Positions 26,468 to 37,717 of a stretch of 64,000 bases of DNA are shown piece by piece; the stretch's first letter is position 1; each line of letters starts with the position of its first letter. Location: positions 20,476-84,475 of the forward strand of contig DELY01000053.1 in assembly GCA_002354655.1 (NCBI GenBank). Reading direction: 5' to 3'. The notes under the pieces were generated by a model. The model saw nothing but the letters and a program-made list of their open reading frames with translations. It had not been told where the DNA came from and ran no database searches. Made by a program: the position numbers and the translations under genes. Source of the DNA: Pseudomonas sp. UBA2684. GTDB lineage: Bacteria; Pseudomonadota; Gammaproteobacteria; Pseudomonadales; Pseudomonadaceae.

Positions 26468-27013
26468 ATGCAATTGCGCAATTCCTCCGCCCGCTATGGT
26501 GCGGTTAGTATTTTCCTGCATTGGTTGGTGGCTGTTGCGGTGTTCGGTCTGTTCGGCCTTGGCTATTGGATGGTCGGCCTGGATTACTACAGCAGCTGGT
26601 ATACAACGGCGCCGGACATTCACAAGAGCCTCGGCATTTTACTGTTCGTGGTGATGCTCGGGCGCATGCTCTGGCGCTGGCTCAGCCCGCTGCCGGCCAG
26701 CCTGCCGAATCATGGCCGGCTGACCCGCCTGGGCAGCAAGTTCGGCCATGCCTTCCTGTACGTCGGCTTGTTTGTGCTGATGCTCTCCGGCTACCTGATA
26801 TCCACCGCCGATGGCCGCGCTATCGAGGTATTCGGCTGGTTTAGCGTGCCGGCCACCCTCACCAGCATTCCCGACCAGGAAGACATTGCCGGCCTGGTGC
26901 ACGAGTACCTGGCCTGGGCCCTGGTTATTGTTGCCGGCCTGCATGGCCTGGCAGCGCTGAAGCACCACGTTATCGACCGCGACCGTACCCTGGCGCGGAT
27001 GCTCGGCCGCTAG
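26468..27013 (+). CDS. Cytochrome b561 family protein
   Basis: A 181-residue, four-helix inner membrane di-heme b-type cytochrome that passes electrons from the quinone pool. Heme-ligand histidines are visible in ISIFLHWL-like ([11 protein letters not shown]), [21 protein letters not shown] and [26 protein letters not shown] YceI-family periplasmic protein follows 71 bases later, a frequent pairing in proteobacteria that suggests a functional or transcriptional link. Confidence 0.93.
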   Translation: MQLRNSSARYGAVSIFLHWLVAVAVFGLFGLGYWMVGLDYYSSWYTTAPDIHKSLGILLFVVMLGRMLWRWLSPLPASLPNHGRLTRLGSKFGHAFLYVGLFVLMLSGYLISTADGRAIEVFGWFSVPATLTSIPDQEDIAGLVHEYLAWALVIVAGLHGLAALKHHVIDRDRTLARMLGR

Positions 27014-27084
27014 CAGGCCGTTTTGTTCCTGGTGCGTGGAATGGTCCACGTGCCGACCCGTACACCCTCATAAGGAGAATGCCC

Positions 27085-27663
27085 ATGTTGAAGAAAACCC
27101 TCGCCGCACTGGCACTCGGTTCCGTTCTGTTCGGCGCCGGCCAGGCAATGGCTGCCGACTACGCGATCGACAAAAAAGGCCAGCACGCGTTCGTCAATTT
27201 CAAGATCAGCCACCTCGGCTACAGCTGGCTGTACGGCACGTTCAAGGACTTCGACGGCAGCTTCAGCTTCGACGACAAGAACCCCGAGGCGAGCAAGGTC
27301 AGCGTGACGCTGAACACCACCAGCGTCGACACCAACCATGCCGAGCGCGACAAGCACATTCGCAGCGCTGACTTCCTCAACGTCAGCAAAAATCCGACCG
27401 CCACCTTTGAGTCCACCTCGGTGAAGTCCACCGGCGAAGGCGCTGCCGATATCACCGGCAACCTGACCCTCAACGGCGTTACCAAACCAGTAGTCATCGC
27501 CGCCAAGTTCATTGGTCAGGGTGATGATCCGTGGGGTGGCTACCGCGCGGGTTTTGAAGGCAGCACCACACTGAAGCTGAAAGACTTCGACATCCAGAAA
27601 GACCTCGGCCCGGCTTCCCAGGAAGTAGAGCTGATCATCTCGGTGGAAGGCGTGCGCAAGTAG
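27085..27663 (+). CDS. YceI-family periplasmic protein
   Basis: A 192-residue secreted protein of the YceI lipocalin-like family, which binds isoprenoid or polyprenyl ligands. A signal peptide [23 protein letters not shown] is followed by conserved [34 protein letters not shown] and the C-terminal [15 protein letters not shown]. It resembles P. aeruginosa PA0423. The start at 27085 has AAGGAG seven bases upstream; the ATG two codons earlier is too close to that site. Its TAG stop is the TAG of a GTAGGATGG repeat. Confidence 0.93.
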   Translation: MLKKTLAALALGSVLFGAGQAMAADYAIDKKGQHAFVNFKISHLGYSWLYGTFKDFDGSFSFDDKNPEASKVSVTLNTTSVDTNHAERDKHIRSADFLNVSKNPTATFESTSVKSTGEGAADITGNLTLNGVTKPVVIAAKFIGQGDDPWGGYRAGFEGSTTLKLKDFDIQKDLGPASQEVELIISVEGVRK

Positions 27664-27720
27664 GATGGGGCGGGCGGCGCTCCGCTGAGCGCAGCGATAC
27701 CCATGTCGATGGCGTGATCC
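27660..27720 (+). repeat. Partial palindromic intergenic repeat, GTAGGATGG / GCGATACCCAT type
   Basis: GTAGGATGGGGCGGGC at the end of yceI and the later AGCGATACCCAT resemble the left and central parts of the complete element at 44695-44781. The right arm is missing or degraded. The first TAG doubles as the yceI stop codon. Confidence 0.55.
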
Positions 27721-27740
27721 ACAGCGCTGACTCTGCACAA

Positions 27741-27773
27741 ACAAAAACGCCGCCCAATGGGCGGCGTTTTTGT
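27741..27773. terminator. Bidirectional rho-independent terminator between yceI and rhlE
   Basis: ACAAAAACGCCGCCC, loop AAT, then the exact complement ending in TTTTTGT: a 15 bp GC-rich stem with A/T flanks. It lies between two convergent genes and can stop transcription from either side. Confidence 0.85.
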
Positions 27774-27787
27774 ATCCGGCTAGCTGA

Positions 27788-29650
27788 CTAGGACTCTTCG
27801 CGGTTACGCGTCAGCAGGGCCGGCTTCTCGCCGCGCGGCCGGGCGTTCGACAGTTCGTCGAGTTGCTCCGGCGTCGGGAAGCGGTCCAGGCGCGAGCCCT
27901 TGTGCACGATCACCGGCTGCTTGTCGCGCGGGCTTTTCACGGCGGCTTCCTGGCGTGGCAGCTCGTCGCGGTTCAGCGAGGTGGTGCGGGTATCGCGCGG
28001 CGGACGCGCCCGACCGGAGCCGTTACGGCCCTGGCCGCCTTGGCCACCAGCGCCCTGACGACGGCCTTGTGCACCCGCGCCAGCACTTGCGCCGCTGCCA
28101 TTGCTGCGCGGGGGTTTAGCCGGGCGCGCGCCTTGGCCAACGCCATTGCTGGCGCTCGGGCCGGAAGCAGGCGCACCGGGCCGACGGCCACGGTTCTGCT
28201 GCTTGTTCTGGTTCGGGCTGACATAGTCGGCACGGTTGCCGAAATTATCGATTTCATCATCGCGGAACTCGTCCGGCGCGCGATCCGGAGGCAAGGCAGG
28301 CACCGCCGGCGCGGCAGCACGGGCCGTGCCACGTGGCTGTTGCGTGCGGCCGCCCTGGGGCTTGGCGCGACCGTGGTCCTTGCCGGTGTCTTTGCCCTTG
28401 TCCTTGCGGCCGCCACCGTGGCGTTCGCCGCTGGGGCTGCCGCCGCGCGGTGGGCGTGGCTTCTGCGGCTCACGCACTTCCGGACGCTCCGCTTCGACCT
28501 TGCTGGCGTCGAAACCGAGCAGATCGCCATCGGGGATCTTCTGCTTGGTCATCCGTTCGATGCCCTTAAGCAGCTTTTCTTCGTCCGGCGCGACCAGCGA
28601 GATCGCTTCGCCGCTACGCCCGGCCCGGCCGGTACGGCCGATGCGGTGCACGTAGTCTTCCTCGACGTTGGGCAGCTCGAAGTTGACTACATGCGGCAAC
28701 TGGTCGATGTCCAGGCCGCGTGCGGCGATGTCGGTGGCGACCAGGATGCGCACCTGGTTCGCCTTGAAATCGGCCAGGGCCTTGGTGCGTGCGTTCTGAC
28801 TCTTGTTGCCGTGAATCGCCACGGCCGGCAAGCCATGCTTGTCGAGGTATTCGGCCAGGCGGTTGGCACCGTGCTTGGTGCGGGTGAACACCAGCACCTG
28901 TTCCCAGGCGCCGGCGGTAATCAGGTGGGCGAGCAGGGCGCGTTTGTGGCTGGCCGCTAAGCGGAATACGCGCTGTTCGATGCGCTCGACCGTGGTGTTC
29001 GGCGGCGTGACTTCGATGCGTTCCGGGTTGTGCAACAGTTTGCCGGCCAGGTCGGTGATGTCTTTCGAGAAGGTCGCCGAGAACAGCAGGTTCTGGCGTT
29101 TGCTCGGCAGGCGCGCGAGGACCTTCTTCACGTCATGGATAAAGCCCATGTCGAGCATGCGGTCGGCTTCGTCGAGCACCAGGATTTCCACGTGCGACAG
29201 GTCGACGCTGCCTTGTCCGGCGAGGTCGAGCAGGCGGCCGGGGCAGGCCACCAGGACGTCGACGCCCTTGGCCAGGGCTTGCACCTGGGGGTTGATGCCA
29301 ACGCCGCCGAACACGCAGGCGCTGACGAATTTCAAATCGCGGGCATACAGCTTGAAGCTGTCATGCACCTGGGCGGCCAGCTCGCGGGTTGGGGTCAACA
29401 CCAGCACGCGCGGTTGTTTCGGGCCATGGCGGTGCTCGCGATCCGGGTGACCGTTGGGGAACAGTCGCTCGAGGATCGGCAGGGCAAAACCACCTGTCTT
29501 ACCTGTACCCGTCTGGGCCGCCACCATCAGGTCGCGACCTTGCAACGCGGCGGGGATGGCCCGCTGTTGCACCGGAGTGGGTTGGGTGTAGCCGGCGGAT
29601 TCGACCGCACGGACTAATGCCTCGGAGAGACCGAGGGAGGCAAAGGACAT
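27788..29650 (-). CDS. rhlE: DEAD-box ATP-dependent RNA helicase RhlE
   Basis: A 620-residue RNA helicase for RNA remodelling (ribosome assembly, RNA decay). Motifs in order: Q motif ([13 protein letters not shown], about 21-33), Walker A AQTGTGKT (45-52), [13 protein letters not shown] at 160-163, LLFSATFS, and [11 protein letters not shown] in the second RecA domain. Beyond about residue 385 there is a long, disordered, Gly/Arg/Lys-rich tail ([32 protein letters not shown]), typical of Pseudomonas RhlE and likely to bind RNA. AGGA lies six bases before the ATG. Confidence 0.95.
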   Translation of the reverse strand: MSFASLGLSEALVRAVESAGYTQPTPVQQRAIPAALQGRDLMVAAQTGTGKTGGFALPILERLFPNGHPDREHRHGPKQPRVLVLTPTRELAAQVHDSFKLYARDLKFVSACVFGGVGINPQVQALAKGVDVLVACPGRLLDLAGQGSVDLSHVEILVLDEADRMLDMGFIHDVKKVLARLPSKRQNLLFSATFSKDITDLAGKLLHNPERIEVTPPNTTVERIEQRVFRLAASHKRALLAHLITAGAWEQVLVFTRTKHGANRLAEYLDKHGLPAVAIHGNKSQNARTKALADFKANQVRILVATDIAARGLDIDQLPHVVNFELPNVEEDYVHRIGRTGRAGRSGEAISLVAPDEEKLLKGIERMTKQKIPDGDLLGFDASKVEAERPEVREPQKPRPPRGGSPSGERHGGGRKDKGKDTGKDHGRAKPQGGRTQQPRGTARAAAPAVPALPPDRAPDEFRDDEIDNFGNRADYVSPNQNKQQNRGRRPGAPASGPSASNGVGQGARPAKPPRSNGSGASAGAGAQGRRQGAGGQGGQGRNGSGRARPPRDTRTTSLNRDELPRQEAAVKSPRDKQPVIVHKGSRLDRFPTPEQLDELSNARPRGEKPALLTRNREES

Positions 29651-29834
29651 GTGTAATCCTGTCTAGTGAGGGCGCAGCCCTATGGGGTGTATTGCCTGGC
29701 TTGAATCGCGCGTGGGGCGCGCAATCCCGTCCGGTACTACTGGCCTCTGGGGCTAGCATCCGGGCGCAAGCCTGGCGGGAAGGCCGGAGTATAACAGAGC
29801 GCAGCTATTGCGCAGCTGTCGGCTGCTTAACGGT

Positions 29835-30608
29835 TTAGCGCAGGTCGGCGGTCGGTGGCGCCGCACGTTGCGCGCTATAGCGCGCGATCAGGGCGGCGTA
29901 GGCCGGCTCGCGCTTGAAACGGCGCAATGCCTGGCTGAAACGTTGGGCCAATGGGGCCAGCCCGGCATCGCGGCGCAGGCCGAGGTAGAGCGCGTCGCGG
30001 CTGACGACGCGCGGATGGTGGGCGATCGCGTCGTCCAGGCCCATCTGCGCGATCAGGAAGTGCCCGCCGCGTTTGTCGTTGATCACCAGGTCGACGCGGT
30101 CACGCAGCAGCTTGCCGAAATTGGCCGCATGGCTCGGCGCCGGTTCGCGGGTAAACAGCTCGGACTCGCGAAATTCCGGGTTGGCATACCAGTAGCCGGC
30201 GGAAACCCCGACCTTCAGCCCTTGCAGGTCCTTGAGGCGCTGGTAGGGGTAGGGCCGCGCCTTGGCGTAGAACAGCACGAACTCGACCTGCGACATCGGC
30301 TCGTCGGGGAAAACGATCGTGGCCTGGCGTTCCTCGGTGCGGAAAATATCCAGAATCGCGTCGGCCTGGCCTTGTTCCAGCGCTGCCAGGCAACGCTTCC
30401 ACGGCAGCAGTTGCCACTCGGCTTCGACGCCCAGGCGTTGCAGGACGATGTGCGCGGTGTCGTAGTCGAGGCCGCGCAGTTCGCCGTTTTCTTCATAGAT
30501 GTACGGCGCCCAGGCTTCGCTGACGATGCGCAGGGGCTGAGCCTGCGCAGCGAGGCTCAGGCCGATCAGGAATAGTGCGACGAGTATTTGACGCTTGAAT
30601 AATGGCAT
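29835..30608 (-). CDS. Periplasmic solute-binding protein (SBP_bac_3 type)
   Basis: A 257-residue secreted protein. An N-terminal signal peptide (MPLFKRQILVALFLIGLSLAAQAQP) is followed by an amino-acid-binding-protein fold: LRIVSEAWAPYIYEENGELRGLDYDTAHIVLQRLG opens lobe 1, and RLKDLQGLKVGVSAGYWYANPEF and RVDLVINDKRGGHFLI belong to lobe 2 and the hinge. There are no transporter permease or ATPase genes nearby, so it may be an orphan receptor-type protein. The ligand is not predictable from sequence. Confidence 0.85.
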   Translation of the reverse strand: MPLFKRQILVALFLIGLSLAAQAQPLRIVSEAWAPYIYEENGELRGLDYDTAHIVLQRLGVEAEWQLLPWKRCLAALEQGQADAILDIFRTEERQATIVFPDEPMSQVEFVLFYAKARPYPYQRLKDLQGLKVGVSAGYWYANPEFRESELFTREPAPSHAANFGKLLRDRVDLVINDKRGGHFLIAQMGLDDAIAHHPRVVSRDALYLGLRRDAGLAPLAQRFSQALRRFKREPAYAALIARYSAQRAAPPTADLR

Positions 30609-30747
30609 ATCGCCAGGTTATCCAGGCTCACCCGCTTTGAGTAGTGACTCATGGGTCGCATGTCGGTGTTGTGTGATGCAGATCGCAAAAAACGCGTCGC
30701 GGCATGCGGCGGCGCCAGGGTCTTGGCTGGCGCCGCCGTCGGTGGTC

Positions 30748-32121
30748 TTACTTGGCTAGCCGGTAGCACGGCACGTAGGCGCTGTTGCCCGGCAGCTTCA
30801 TGCGGTGCTGGTCGACGAATGCCTGCAGGAGCAGATCCAGCGGTTGCAGGATGTCGCGGTCGCCGTTGATGTCATAAGGGCCGTGCTGTTCGATCAGGCG
30901 GATGCCCTGGTCTTTGACGTTGCCGGCGACGATGCCGGAGAACGCACGGCGCAAATGCGCGGCCAACTCATGCACGGGCTGGTTACGCGTCAGCTTGAGG
31001 CTGGCCATGTTGGCGTGGGTCGGGGCGAAGGGGTGCTGGAAGCTTTCGTCGATCTTCAGCAGCCAGTTGAAGTGGAAGGCGTCATCGTGCTCGCGGCGGA
31101 ACTGCTTGACCGCCTTGATGCCCTGGGCCATTTCCTGCGCCACCCGCTCCGGGTCGTCGAGGATGATCGTGTAACGCTGCTGGGCGGTCTCGCCGAGGGT
31201 CGCGCCGATGAACTCGTGCAACTGCTGCAAGTACGGCGCAGCGCGCTTCGGCCCCGTGAGGATCAGCGGGAAGGGCAGGTTCTGGTTGTCCGGGTGCATG
31301 AGGATGCCGAGGAAATACAGCAGCTCTTCGGCCGTACCGGCGCCGCCCGGAAAGATGATGATGCCGTGGCCGACGCGCACGAAGGCTTCCAGGCGCTTTT
31401 CGATGTCCGGCAGGATCACCAGCTCGTTGACGATCGGGTTGGGCGCTTCGGCGGCGATGATCCCCGGCTCGGTCAGACCCAGGTAGCGGCCGCGGACATT
31501 ACGCTGCTTGGCATGCGAGATGGTCGCGCCTTTCATCGGCCCCTTCATCACCCCCGGGCCGCAGCCGGTACAGATGTCCAGGCCGCGCAGGCCCAGTTCG
31601 TGGCCGACTTTCTTGGTGTATTTGTATTCTTCGCTGCTGATCGAGTGGCCGCCCCAGCACACCACGATCTTCGGCTCCACGCCGGCGCGCAGGGTGCGGG
31701 CGTTGCGCAGCAGGTGAAACACGTAGTCGGTGATGCCCTGCGAGCTGCCGAAATCGACCCGCTGGTTTTCCAGCTCGCTCTGCGTGTAGACGATGTCGCG
31801 CAGGGCGCTGAACAGCATCTCGCGGGTGCTGGCGATCATCTCGCCGTCGACGAAGGCATCGGCGGGCGCATTCAGCAGCTCCAGGCGAATGCCGCGATCC
31901 TGTTGATGAATGCGGATCTCGAAGTCCGGGTAGGCTTCCAGGATGGTCTTGGCGTTATCGCTGTGCGAGCCGGTATTGAGGATCGCCAGGGCGCACTGGC
32001 GGAACAGCCCGTACACGCTGCCGGAGCCGGTTTCGCGCAGCTGCTGCACTTCGCGTTGCGAAAGGGTTTCCAGGCTGCCTTTGGGCGAGACTGAGGCGTT
32101 GGTGGTTTTTCGTGCGGTCAT
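30748..32121 (-). CDS. ppnN: LOG-family nucleotide 5'-monophosphate nucleosidase PpnN (YgdH)
   Basis: A protein of about 457 residues with the length and architecture of E. coli PpnN, which cleaves nucleoside monophosphates to base and ribose-5-phosphate and is modulated by (p)ppGpp. The lysine-decarboxylase-like Rossmann core shows VCWGGHSISSEEYKYT, CTGCGPGVMKGPMKGA and the LOG motif PGGAGTAEELLYFLGIL. The start at 32121 (MTARKTTN) has GGAG seven bases upstream; longer forms from 32133 or 32151 are possible. The 235-base gap on its 5' side to metF shows no gene. Confidence 0.9.
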   Translation of the reverse strand: MTARKTTNASVSPKGSLETLSQREVQQLRETGSGSVYGLFRQCALAILNTGSHSDNAKTILEAYPDFEIRIHQQDRGIRLELLNAPADAFVDGEMIASTREMLFSALRDIVYTQSELENQRVDFGSSQGITDYVFHLLRNARTLRAGVEPKIVVCWGGHSISSEEYKYTKKVGHELGLRGLDICTGCGPGVMKGPMKGATISHAKQRNVRGRYLGLTEPGIIAAEAPNPIVNELVILPDIEKRLEAFVRVGHGIIIFPGGAGTAEELLYFLGILMHPDNQNLPFPLILTGPKRAAPYLQQLHEFIGATLGETAQQRYTIILDDPERVAQEMAQGIKAVKQFRREHDDAFHFNWLLKIDESFQHPFAPTHANMASLKLTRNQPVHELAAHLRRAFSGIVAGNVKDQGIRLIEQHGPYDINGDRDILQPLDLLLQAFVDQHRMKLPGNSAYVPCYRLAK

Positions 32122-32356
32122 GTGGCGCTCCATGAAGGTGATACCGCGCAAGCCGTGCTCGAGGAGCCTGGCGGCCTGTGTCCGTGGCCGAAGAAGTGCT
32201 TGCTGCGGGTGTGGCGCGAGGGCGTCGTGGCGCTGAGCCTAACAGCCTGGGTGCCGGCTTTCGCGTCGCGCGTTGTGACCAGCCGGCGCTGGACAAGTGC
32301 CGCGACCCGCAACGCGCGGGTGCGGCATGCGCCGTGCAATAGCTCTGGCGCGGCAC

Positions 32357-33202
32357 TCAGCGTGGCAGCTTGAGGTTATTCCAGATCGCCAGGCTCGGCT
32401 CGGCCTGGTTCAGGGTGTAGAAGTGCAGCCCTGGCGCGCCGCCTTGCAGCAGACGTTCGCACATCTCGCTGATCACCTGCTCGCCATAGGCCTGGATGCT
32501 CTCGATGTCGTCACCGTAAGCCTCCAGTTGCTTGCGCACCCAGCGTGGAATTTCCGCGCCGCAGGCGTCGGAGAAGCGCGCCAGCTTGCTGTAGTTGGTG
32601 ATCGGCATGATGCCGGGCACCACCGGGATATTCACCCCGAGTTTCTGCACGCGCTCGACGAAGTAGAAGTAGCTGTCGGCGTTGAAGAAGTACTGGGTGA
32701 TCGCACTGTCGGCGCCGGCCCGGGCCTTGCGCACGAAATTGGCGATATCGTCCTCGAAATTGCGTGCCTGCGGATGCATCTCCGGGTAAGCGGCGATTTC
32801 GATATGGAAGTGGTCGCCGCTCTCTTGGCGAATGAAGCTGACCAGTTCGTTGGCGTAGCGCAGCTCGCCGCTGGCCATGCCCATGCCGGACGGCAGGTCG
32901 CCACGCAGGGCGACGATGCGTTTGATCCCGGCGTTCTGGTACAGGGCCAGCAGCTCGCGCAGCTCGGCCTTGCTGTCACCGACGCAGGACAGGTGCGGTG
33001 CGGTCGGCACCTTGATCTCGCCATCGAGTTGCAGCACGGTGTTCAGCGTGCGGTCGCGGGTGGAACCACCGGCACCGTAGGTGCAGGAGAAGAAATCCGG
33101 ATTGTAGCTGGCCAGTTGGCGCGCCACGTTCAGCAGTTTTTCGTGCCCGGCTTCGGTCTTGGTCGGAAAGAACTCGAAGCTGTAACGGCGTTCTTGGGAC
33201 AT
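32357..33202 (-). CDS. metF: 5,10-methylenetetrahydrofolate reductase MetF
   Basis: A 281-residue FAD-dependent TIM-barrel enzyme making 5-methyl-tetrahydrofolate for methionine synthesis. Recognisable segments are RRYSFEFFPTKTEAG, CTYGAGGSTRDRT, ALRGDLPSG, and QYFFNADSYFYFVER. The start MSQERRYSFEFF is chosen because it matches the family; the frame continues upstream into an intergenic repeat, which would be spurious. It is downstream of sahH on the same strand, a classic metF-sahH linkage, though a palindromic repeat separates them. Confidence 0.96.
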   Translation of the reverse strand: MSQERRYSFEFFPTKTEAGHEKLLNVARQLASYNPDFFSCTYGAGGSTRDRTLNTVLQLDGEIKVPTAPHLSCVGDSKAELRELLALYQNAGIKRIVALRGDLPSGMGMASGELRYANELVSFIRQESGDHFHIEIAAYPEMHPQARNFEDDIANFVRKARAGADSAITQYFFNADSYFYFVERVQKLGVNIPVVPGIMPITNYSKLARFSDACGAEIPRWVRKQLEAYGDDIESIQAYGEQVISEMCERLLQGGAPGLHFYTLNQAEPSLAIWNNLKLPR

Positions 33203-33219
33203 AAAGAGTTTCCACGTTC

Positions 33220-33293
33220 GTAGGGTGGACGTGCGCAGCTTGTCCACCGTCATGCTCAAGAAGGTGGACAAGCCTTCGGCATGTCCACCCTAC
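33220..33293. repeat. Palindromic intergenic repeat, GTAGGGTGGACAAG type
   Basis: It starts GTAGGGTGGAC and ends with TTCGGCATGTCCACCCTAC. The arms are complementary over about 30 bases, with an inner CTTGTCCACC/GGTGGACAAG pair. It fills the gap between sahH and metF. The same palindrome forms the second half of each unit in the 60.5-61.1 kb tandem array. Confidence 0.8.
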
Positions 33294-33304
33294 GCCTCGG
33301 TTGC

Positions 33305-34832
<1,528 letters not shown>

Positions 34833-35019
34833 TGGCGGGAGCGACCGGAGCGGAGCCGGTCGTTTGAAGCTTGCGGATTATAGCCATGCCGGCGCCTAAG
34901 CCCAAGGTTTTCCGTCGGCCAATTGGCCGTGCCGCCAGCCTTGCGGGCGGCACGGTCATGGCATTTTTCAGGGGCCTGACACAAGCTGCCGCACTCATCC
35001 CCTGGGTTCTGGAGTTGCC

Positions 35020-35406
35020 ATGACTGTCGCCTACTGGTGTGTGTTGATCGCCTTGTTCTTGCCTTATCTGTCCACCGTCACGGCCAAGGCCGTCAGCGGC
35101 GGCTTTAGCCCGAAGCACAACCATGACCCGCGCGCCTTGCTGGCCAGCCTCGAAGGGCTGGGGCGGCGGGCGAATAATGCCCAGCTCAACAGTTTCGAGG
35201 TCACCCCGGCATTTGCGGCGGCAGTGATCATCGCCCACCTGGCCGGTGGCGCCGAACAGGCTTTACTCGACCAGCTGGCGATCGCGTTCATCATCAGCCG
35301 CCTGGCGTATTTCATCTGTTACCTGGCCGACTGGGCGCCCTTGCGCTCGTTGGTCTGGTTCGCCGGCATGGGGCTGATCATCAGCCTGTTTGCGGTGTCG
35401 GCGTGA
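35020..35406 (+). CDS. MAPEG-family membrane protein
   Basis: A 128-residue, four-helix membrane protein of the MAPEG superfamily (eicosanoid and glutathione metabolism). It has the pattern RRANNAQLNSFEVTPAFAAAVI and SRLAYFICYLADWAPLRSLVWFAG. Bacterial members are thought to act as membrane glutathione transferases or peroxidases; the substrate is unknown. It is divergent from sahH. The roughly 300-base gap between them holds the riboswitch and a GACCGG/CCGGTC hairpin near 34840, and nothing else recognised. Confidence 0.88.
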   Translation: MTVAYWCVLIALFLPYLSTVTAKAVSGGFSPKHNHDPRALLASLEGLGRRANNAQLNSFEVTPAFAAAVIIAHLAGGAEQALLDQLAIAFIISRLAYFICYLADWAPLRSLVWFAGMGLIISLFAVSA

Positions 35407-35559
35407 CCCGAAAGCGTTTGTGACCGGCCGGTCATTGCCCCGTTGTGGTGCATTTTGCGGGGCGAAGGCGGCCCACAGGCGCCTTGGGCCTGGCCGTGTT
35501 TTTGCTTGGGCCTGGGCATTTGGCGGGGATTTCCCGCCTAGCCTGCCCAGGAGCCTGCC

Positions 35560-37149
35560 ATGTCCGCCACCCTGTTTTTCGACCGCCTGCTGCGCACCGT
35601 CGGTCTGCGTACCCTGAATCAGCAGTTCCTGTTTTCTTACGCGCTGATGTTCGTCCTCGCGGTCACCGCTTCGGTGGCGCTGTACCTGAGCATGTCGGTG
35701 TCGCCGGAGACCATCAGCGTCGCTGGCGCGCAGCGCATGCTCAGCCAGAAGATGACCAAGGAAGCCCTGCTGCTGCGCGAGCAGGTGATCGCCCGTGGCG
35801 CCCTCGACGCGACCATGGCGCAATTCGACCAGGCCCATCGCGACCTGCTCGGCGGCAACTCGGCGCGCAATATCAGCGCCATCCAGGCTGCGGATATCCA
35901 GGCGCAGATGGCTCAGGTCGGCCACCTCTGGCAACGCTTTCGCGCCCAGCTGGAGCGTCTGGCGAATGGCGATGCGAGGGTCGAGCTGGCCGGCCTGGAG
36001 CAGCAGTCGAGCGAGCTGCTGCGCGAGACCAACAAGGCGGTCGGATTGATGGCCGCGCATGCCGAGCGCATGCAGCGTACGCAGATGTGGCTGGCCTTTG
36101 CCTGTGTGCTGGGCATCCTGCTGCTGGTGGTGCTTGGCCGCCAGTTCGGCCTGCGTCCGCTGATGGGTAACCTGCAGGCGGTGCAGGGCGCGCTGACCCG
36201 CGTTGGCGCTGGCGACTTTACCCAGGCGCTGGCTGGGCAGCACCAGGACAACGAGATCGGCCGCATCTTCAGCGGCTACAACCGCATGCAGGAGCAAGTG
36301 CGCAGCCTGCTCGCCGAGGTCAAGGAAACCGGTGGGCGTACCGGCCGGCATGTCGACGAGGTGGTGGCGGCGGCGCAGGCGGCGGGCGGCGGCGTACGGC
36401 GCCAGCACGAAGACCTCGACCAGGTGGCCACGGCGATGAACGAAATGAGCGCGACGGTGGCCGAGGTGGCGCGGCATGCCGCCCACGCCGCGGAGTCGGC
36501 GCGCGGGGCAGACGCATTCGCGCAAACCGGACAGAGCGCGGTGCGCCGCAGCGCCGAGCTGGTGGCGGCGCTGTCCGCGCAGTTGCAGCGCAGTGGCGAT
36601 CAGGTGCAGCGCCTGGAGCACGAGACGGCCGGGGTCGGCAAGGTGCTGGAGGTGATCACCGGGATCGCCGAGCAGACCAACCTGCTGGCGTTGAACGCGG
36701 CCATCGAAGCGGCACGGGCCGGCGAGGCCGGGCGCGGATTCGCCGTGGTCGCCGACGAAGTGCGCACCCTGGCCAGCCGCACCCAGCAGTCGACCGGGGA
36801 AATCCAGGCGATCATCCAGCGCTTGCAGGGCGGCGCCCGCGAGGCCGTGTCGGCCATGCAGCAGAGCGCCACGCTGGCCCACGACAATCTGGCGCATATC
36901 CAGGAGGCCACCGAGGTGCTGGCCAGCATCGTCGGCGCGGTGGACAGCATCAACGCCATGAACGCGCAGATCGCCACTGCCGCCGAGGAGCAATGCCAGG
37001 TGGCGCAGGATATCGACCAGCGCGTGACGCATATTTCCAGCCTGGCCGAGCAGACCCATGGCGACGCGGAAACGGTGATGCAGGCCAGTGCGCAGATCCA
37101 GGGCGAGGTGCAGCAACTCAATCACCACCTCGGCCGCTTCCGCACCTGA
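35560..37149 (+). CDS. Methyl-accepting chemoreceptor with PilJ/NarX-type sensor (nitrate-receptor-like)
   Basis: A 529-residue chemoreceptor. Two membrane helices (about 24-45 and 175-197) bracket a four-helix periplasmic sensor with a P-box-like sequence [16 protein letters not shown]. That motif is characteristic of PilJ-type domains, some of which (McpN of P. aeruginosa) bind nitrate. HAMP follows ([11 protein letters not shown] ... NRMQEQV), then a signalling domain with tip [22 protein letters not shown]. No C-terminal methylation-enzyme docking pentapeptide is evident. The gene is followed by a lipoprotein cytochrome c'. Nitrate sensing is an inference from the P-box only. Confidence 0.88.
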   Translation: MSATLFFDRLLRTVGLRTLNQQFLFSYALMFVLAVTASVALYLSMSVSPETISVAGAQRMLSQKMTKEALLLREQVIARGALDATMAQFDQAHRDLLGGNSARNISAIQAADIQAQMAQVGHLWQRFRAQLERLANGDARVELAGLEQQSSELLRETNKAVGLMAAHAERMQRTQMWLAFACVLGILLLVVLGRQFGLRPLMGNLQAVQGALTRVGAGDFTQALAGQHQDNEIGRIFSGYNRMQEQVRSLLAEVKETGGRTGRHVDEVVAAAQAAGGGVRRQHEDLDQVATAMNEMSATVAEVARHAAHAAESARGADAFAQTGQSAVRRSAELVAALSAQLQRSGDQVQRLEHETAGVGKVLEVITGIAEQTNLLALNAAIEAARAGEAGRGFAVVADEVRTLASRTQQSTGEIQAIIQRLQGGAREAVSAMQQSATLAHDNLAHIQEATEVLASIVGAVDSINAMNAQIATAAEEQCQVAQDIDQRVTHISSLAEQTHGDAETVMQASAQIQGEVQQLNHHLGRFRT

Positions 37150-37257
37150 GTGCGGCGCGTCACCGGTCGCGTCGGACATGTTTGCTCATGCTCGGCGCTT
37201 GGCCTCGGCCGGCGGAGTGAGGATACTGGCGGCCTTTTTCAGCGTGCCCTGAGACCG

Positions 37258-37707
37258 ATGAAACCTACACGCCTTGCCCTCGCCGCCTTTGCCTGCCTGA
37301 CCCTTGCCGCTTGCGGCGGGGTCGACCCGAACTCGCCGATGGGCCAGCGCCAGGCGATTTTCAAACAGATGCTCAACACCAGCGAAGACCTCGGCGGCAT
37401 GCTGCGCGGGCGGCTGGCATTCAGCGCGCCGCGCTTCGTCGCCGGCTCTGCCGAGTTGGATCAGCTGTCGCGCACGCCGTGGCAACACTTTCCGCAAATC
37501 AAGGATGAGGGCGACAGCCGCGCCAAGGACGATGTTTGGCAACGTCAGTTGCGGTTCCAGGAGCTGGCACGCGAGCTGGAAGGCGCCACCGCCGCGCTGG
37601 TCGTGGCGAGCGCCGCGAGCCCGCTGCACAGCGCCGAGCTGGTGGCGCCCATGCAGCGGGTAGAAAACAGCTGCAAGGCTTGCCACGAAGAGTTTCGCGC
37701 CTACTGA
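37258..37707 (+). CDS. Lipoprotein cytochrome c' (CytC_2-like) with C-terminal CxxCH
   Basis: A 149-residue exported protein. The lipobox LAAC places the lipidated cysteine at residue 19, followed by a helical region of cytochrome-c'-like length and a C-terminal heme-binding CKACH (Cys139, Cys142, His143) close to the end, as in four-helix-bundle cytochromes c'. Such proteins bind NO or CO, or serve as electron carriers. The start at 37258 is chosen because it gives a clean signal peptide (MKPTRLALAAFACLTLAAC). It lies 108 bases after the chemoreceptor gene and may be co-transcribed with it. Confidence 0.85.
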   Translation: MKPTRLALAAFACLTLAACGGVDPNSPMGQRQAIFKQMLNTSEDLGGMLRGRLAFSAPRFVAGSAELDQLSRTPWQHFPQIKDEGDSRAKDDVWQRQLRFQELARELEGATAALVVASAASPLHSAELVAPMQRVENSCKACHEEFRAY

Positions 37708-37717
37708 GCACGCGTGA

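Noticed and set aside
34840-34861. GACCGG/CCGGTC hairpin upstream of the SAH riboswitch as a terminator
   Set aside because: No T run follows on the minus strand and it lies 5' to the riboswitch; it is more likely incidental.
37150-37257. Extended N-terminus of the cytochrome c' lipoprotein
   Set aside because: The extension destroys the lipoprotein signal peptide; the start at 37258 gives a proper leader and lipobox.
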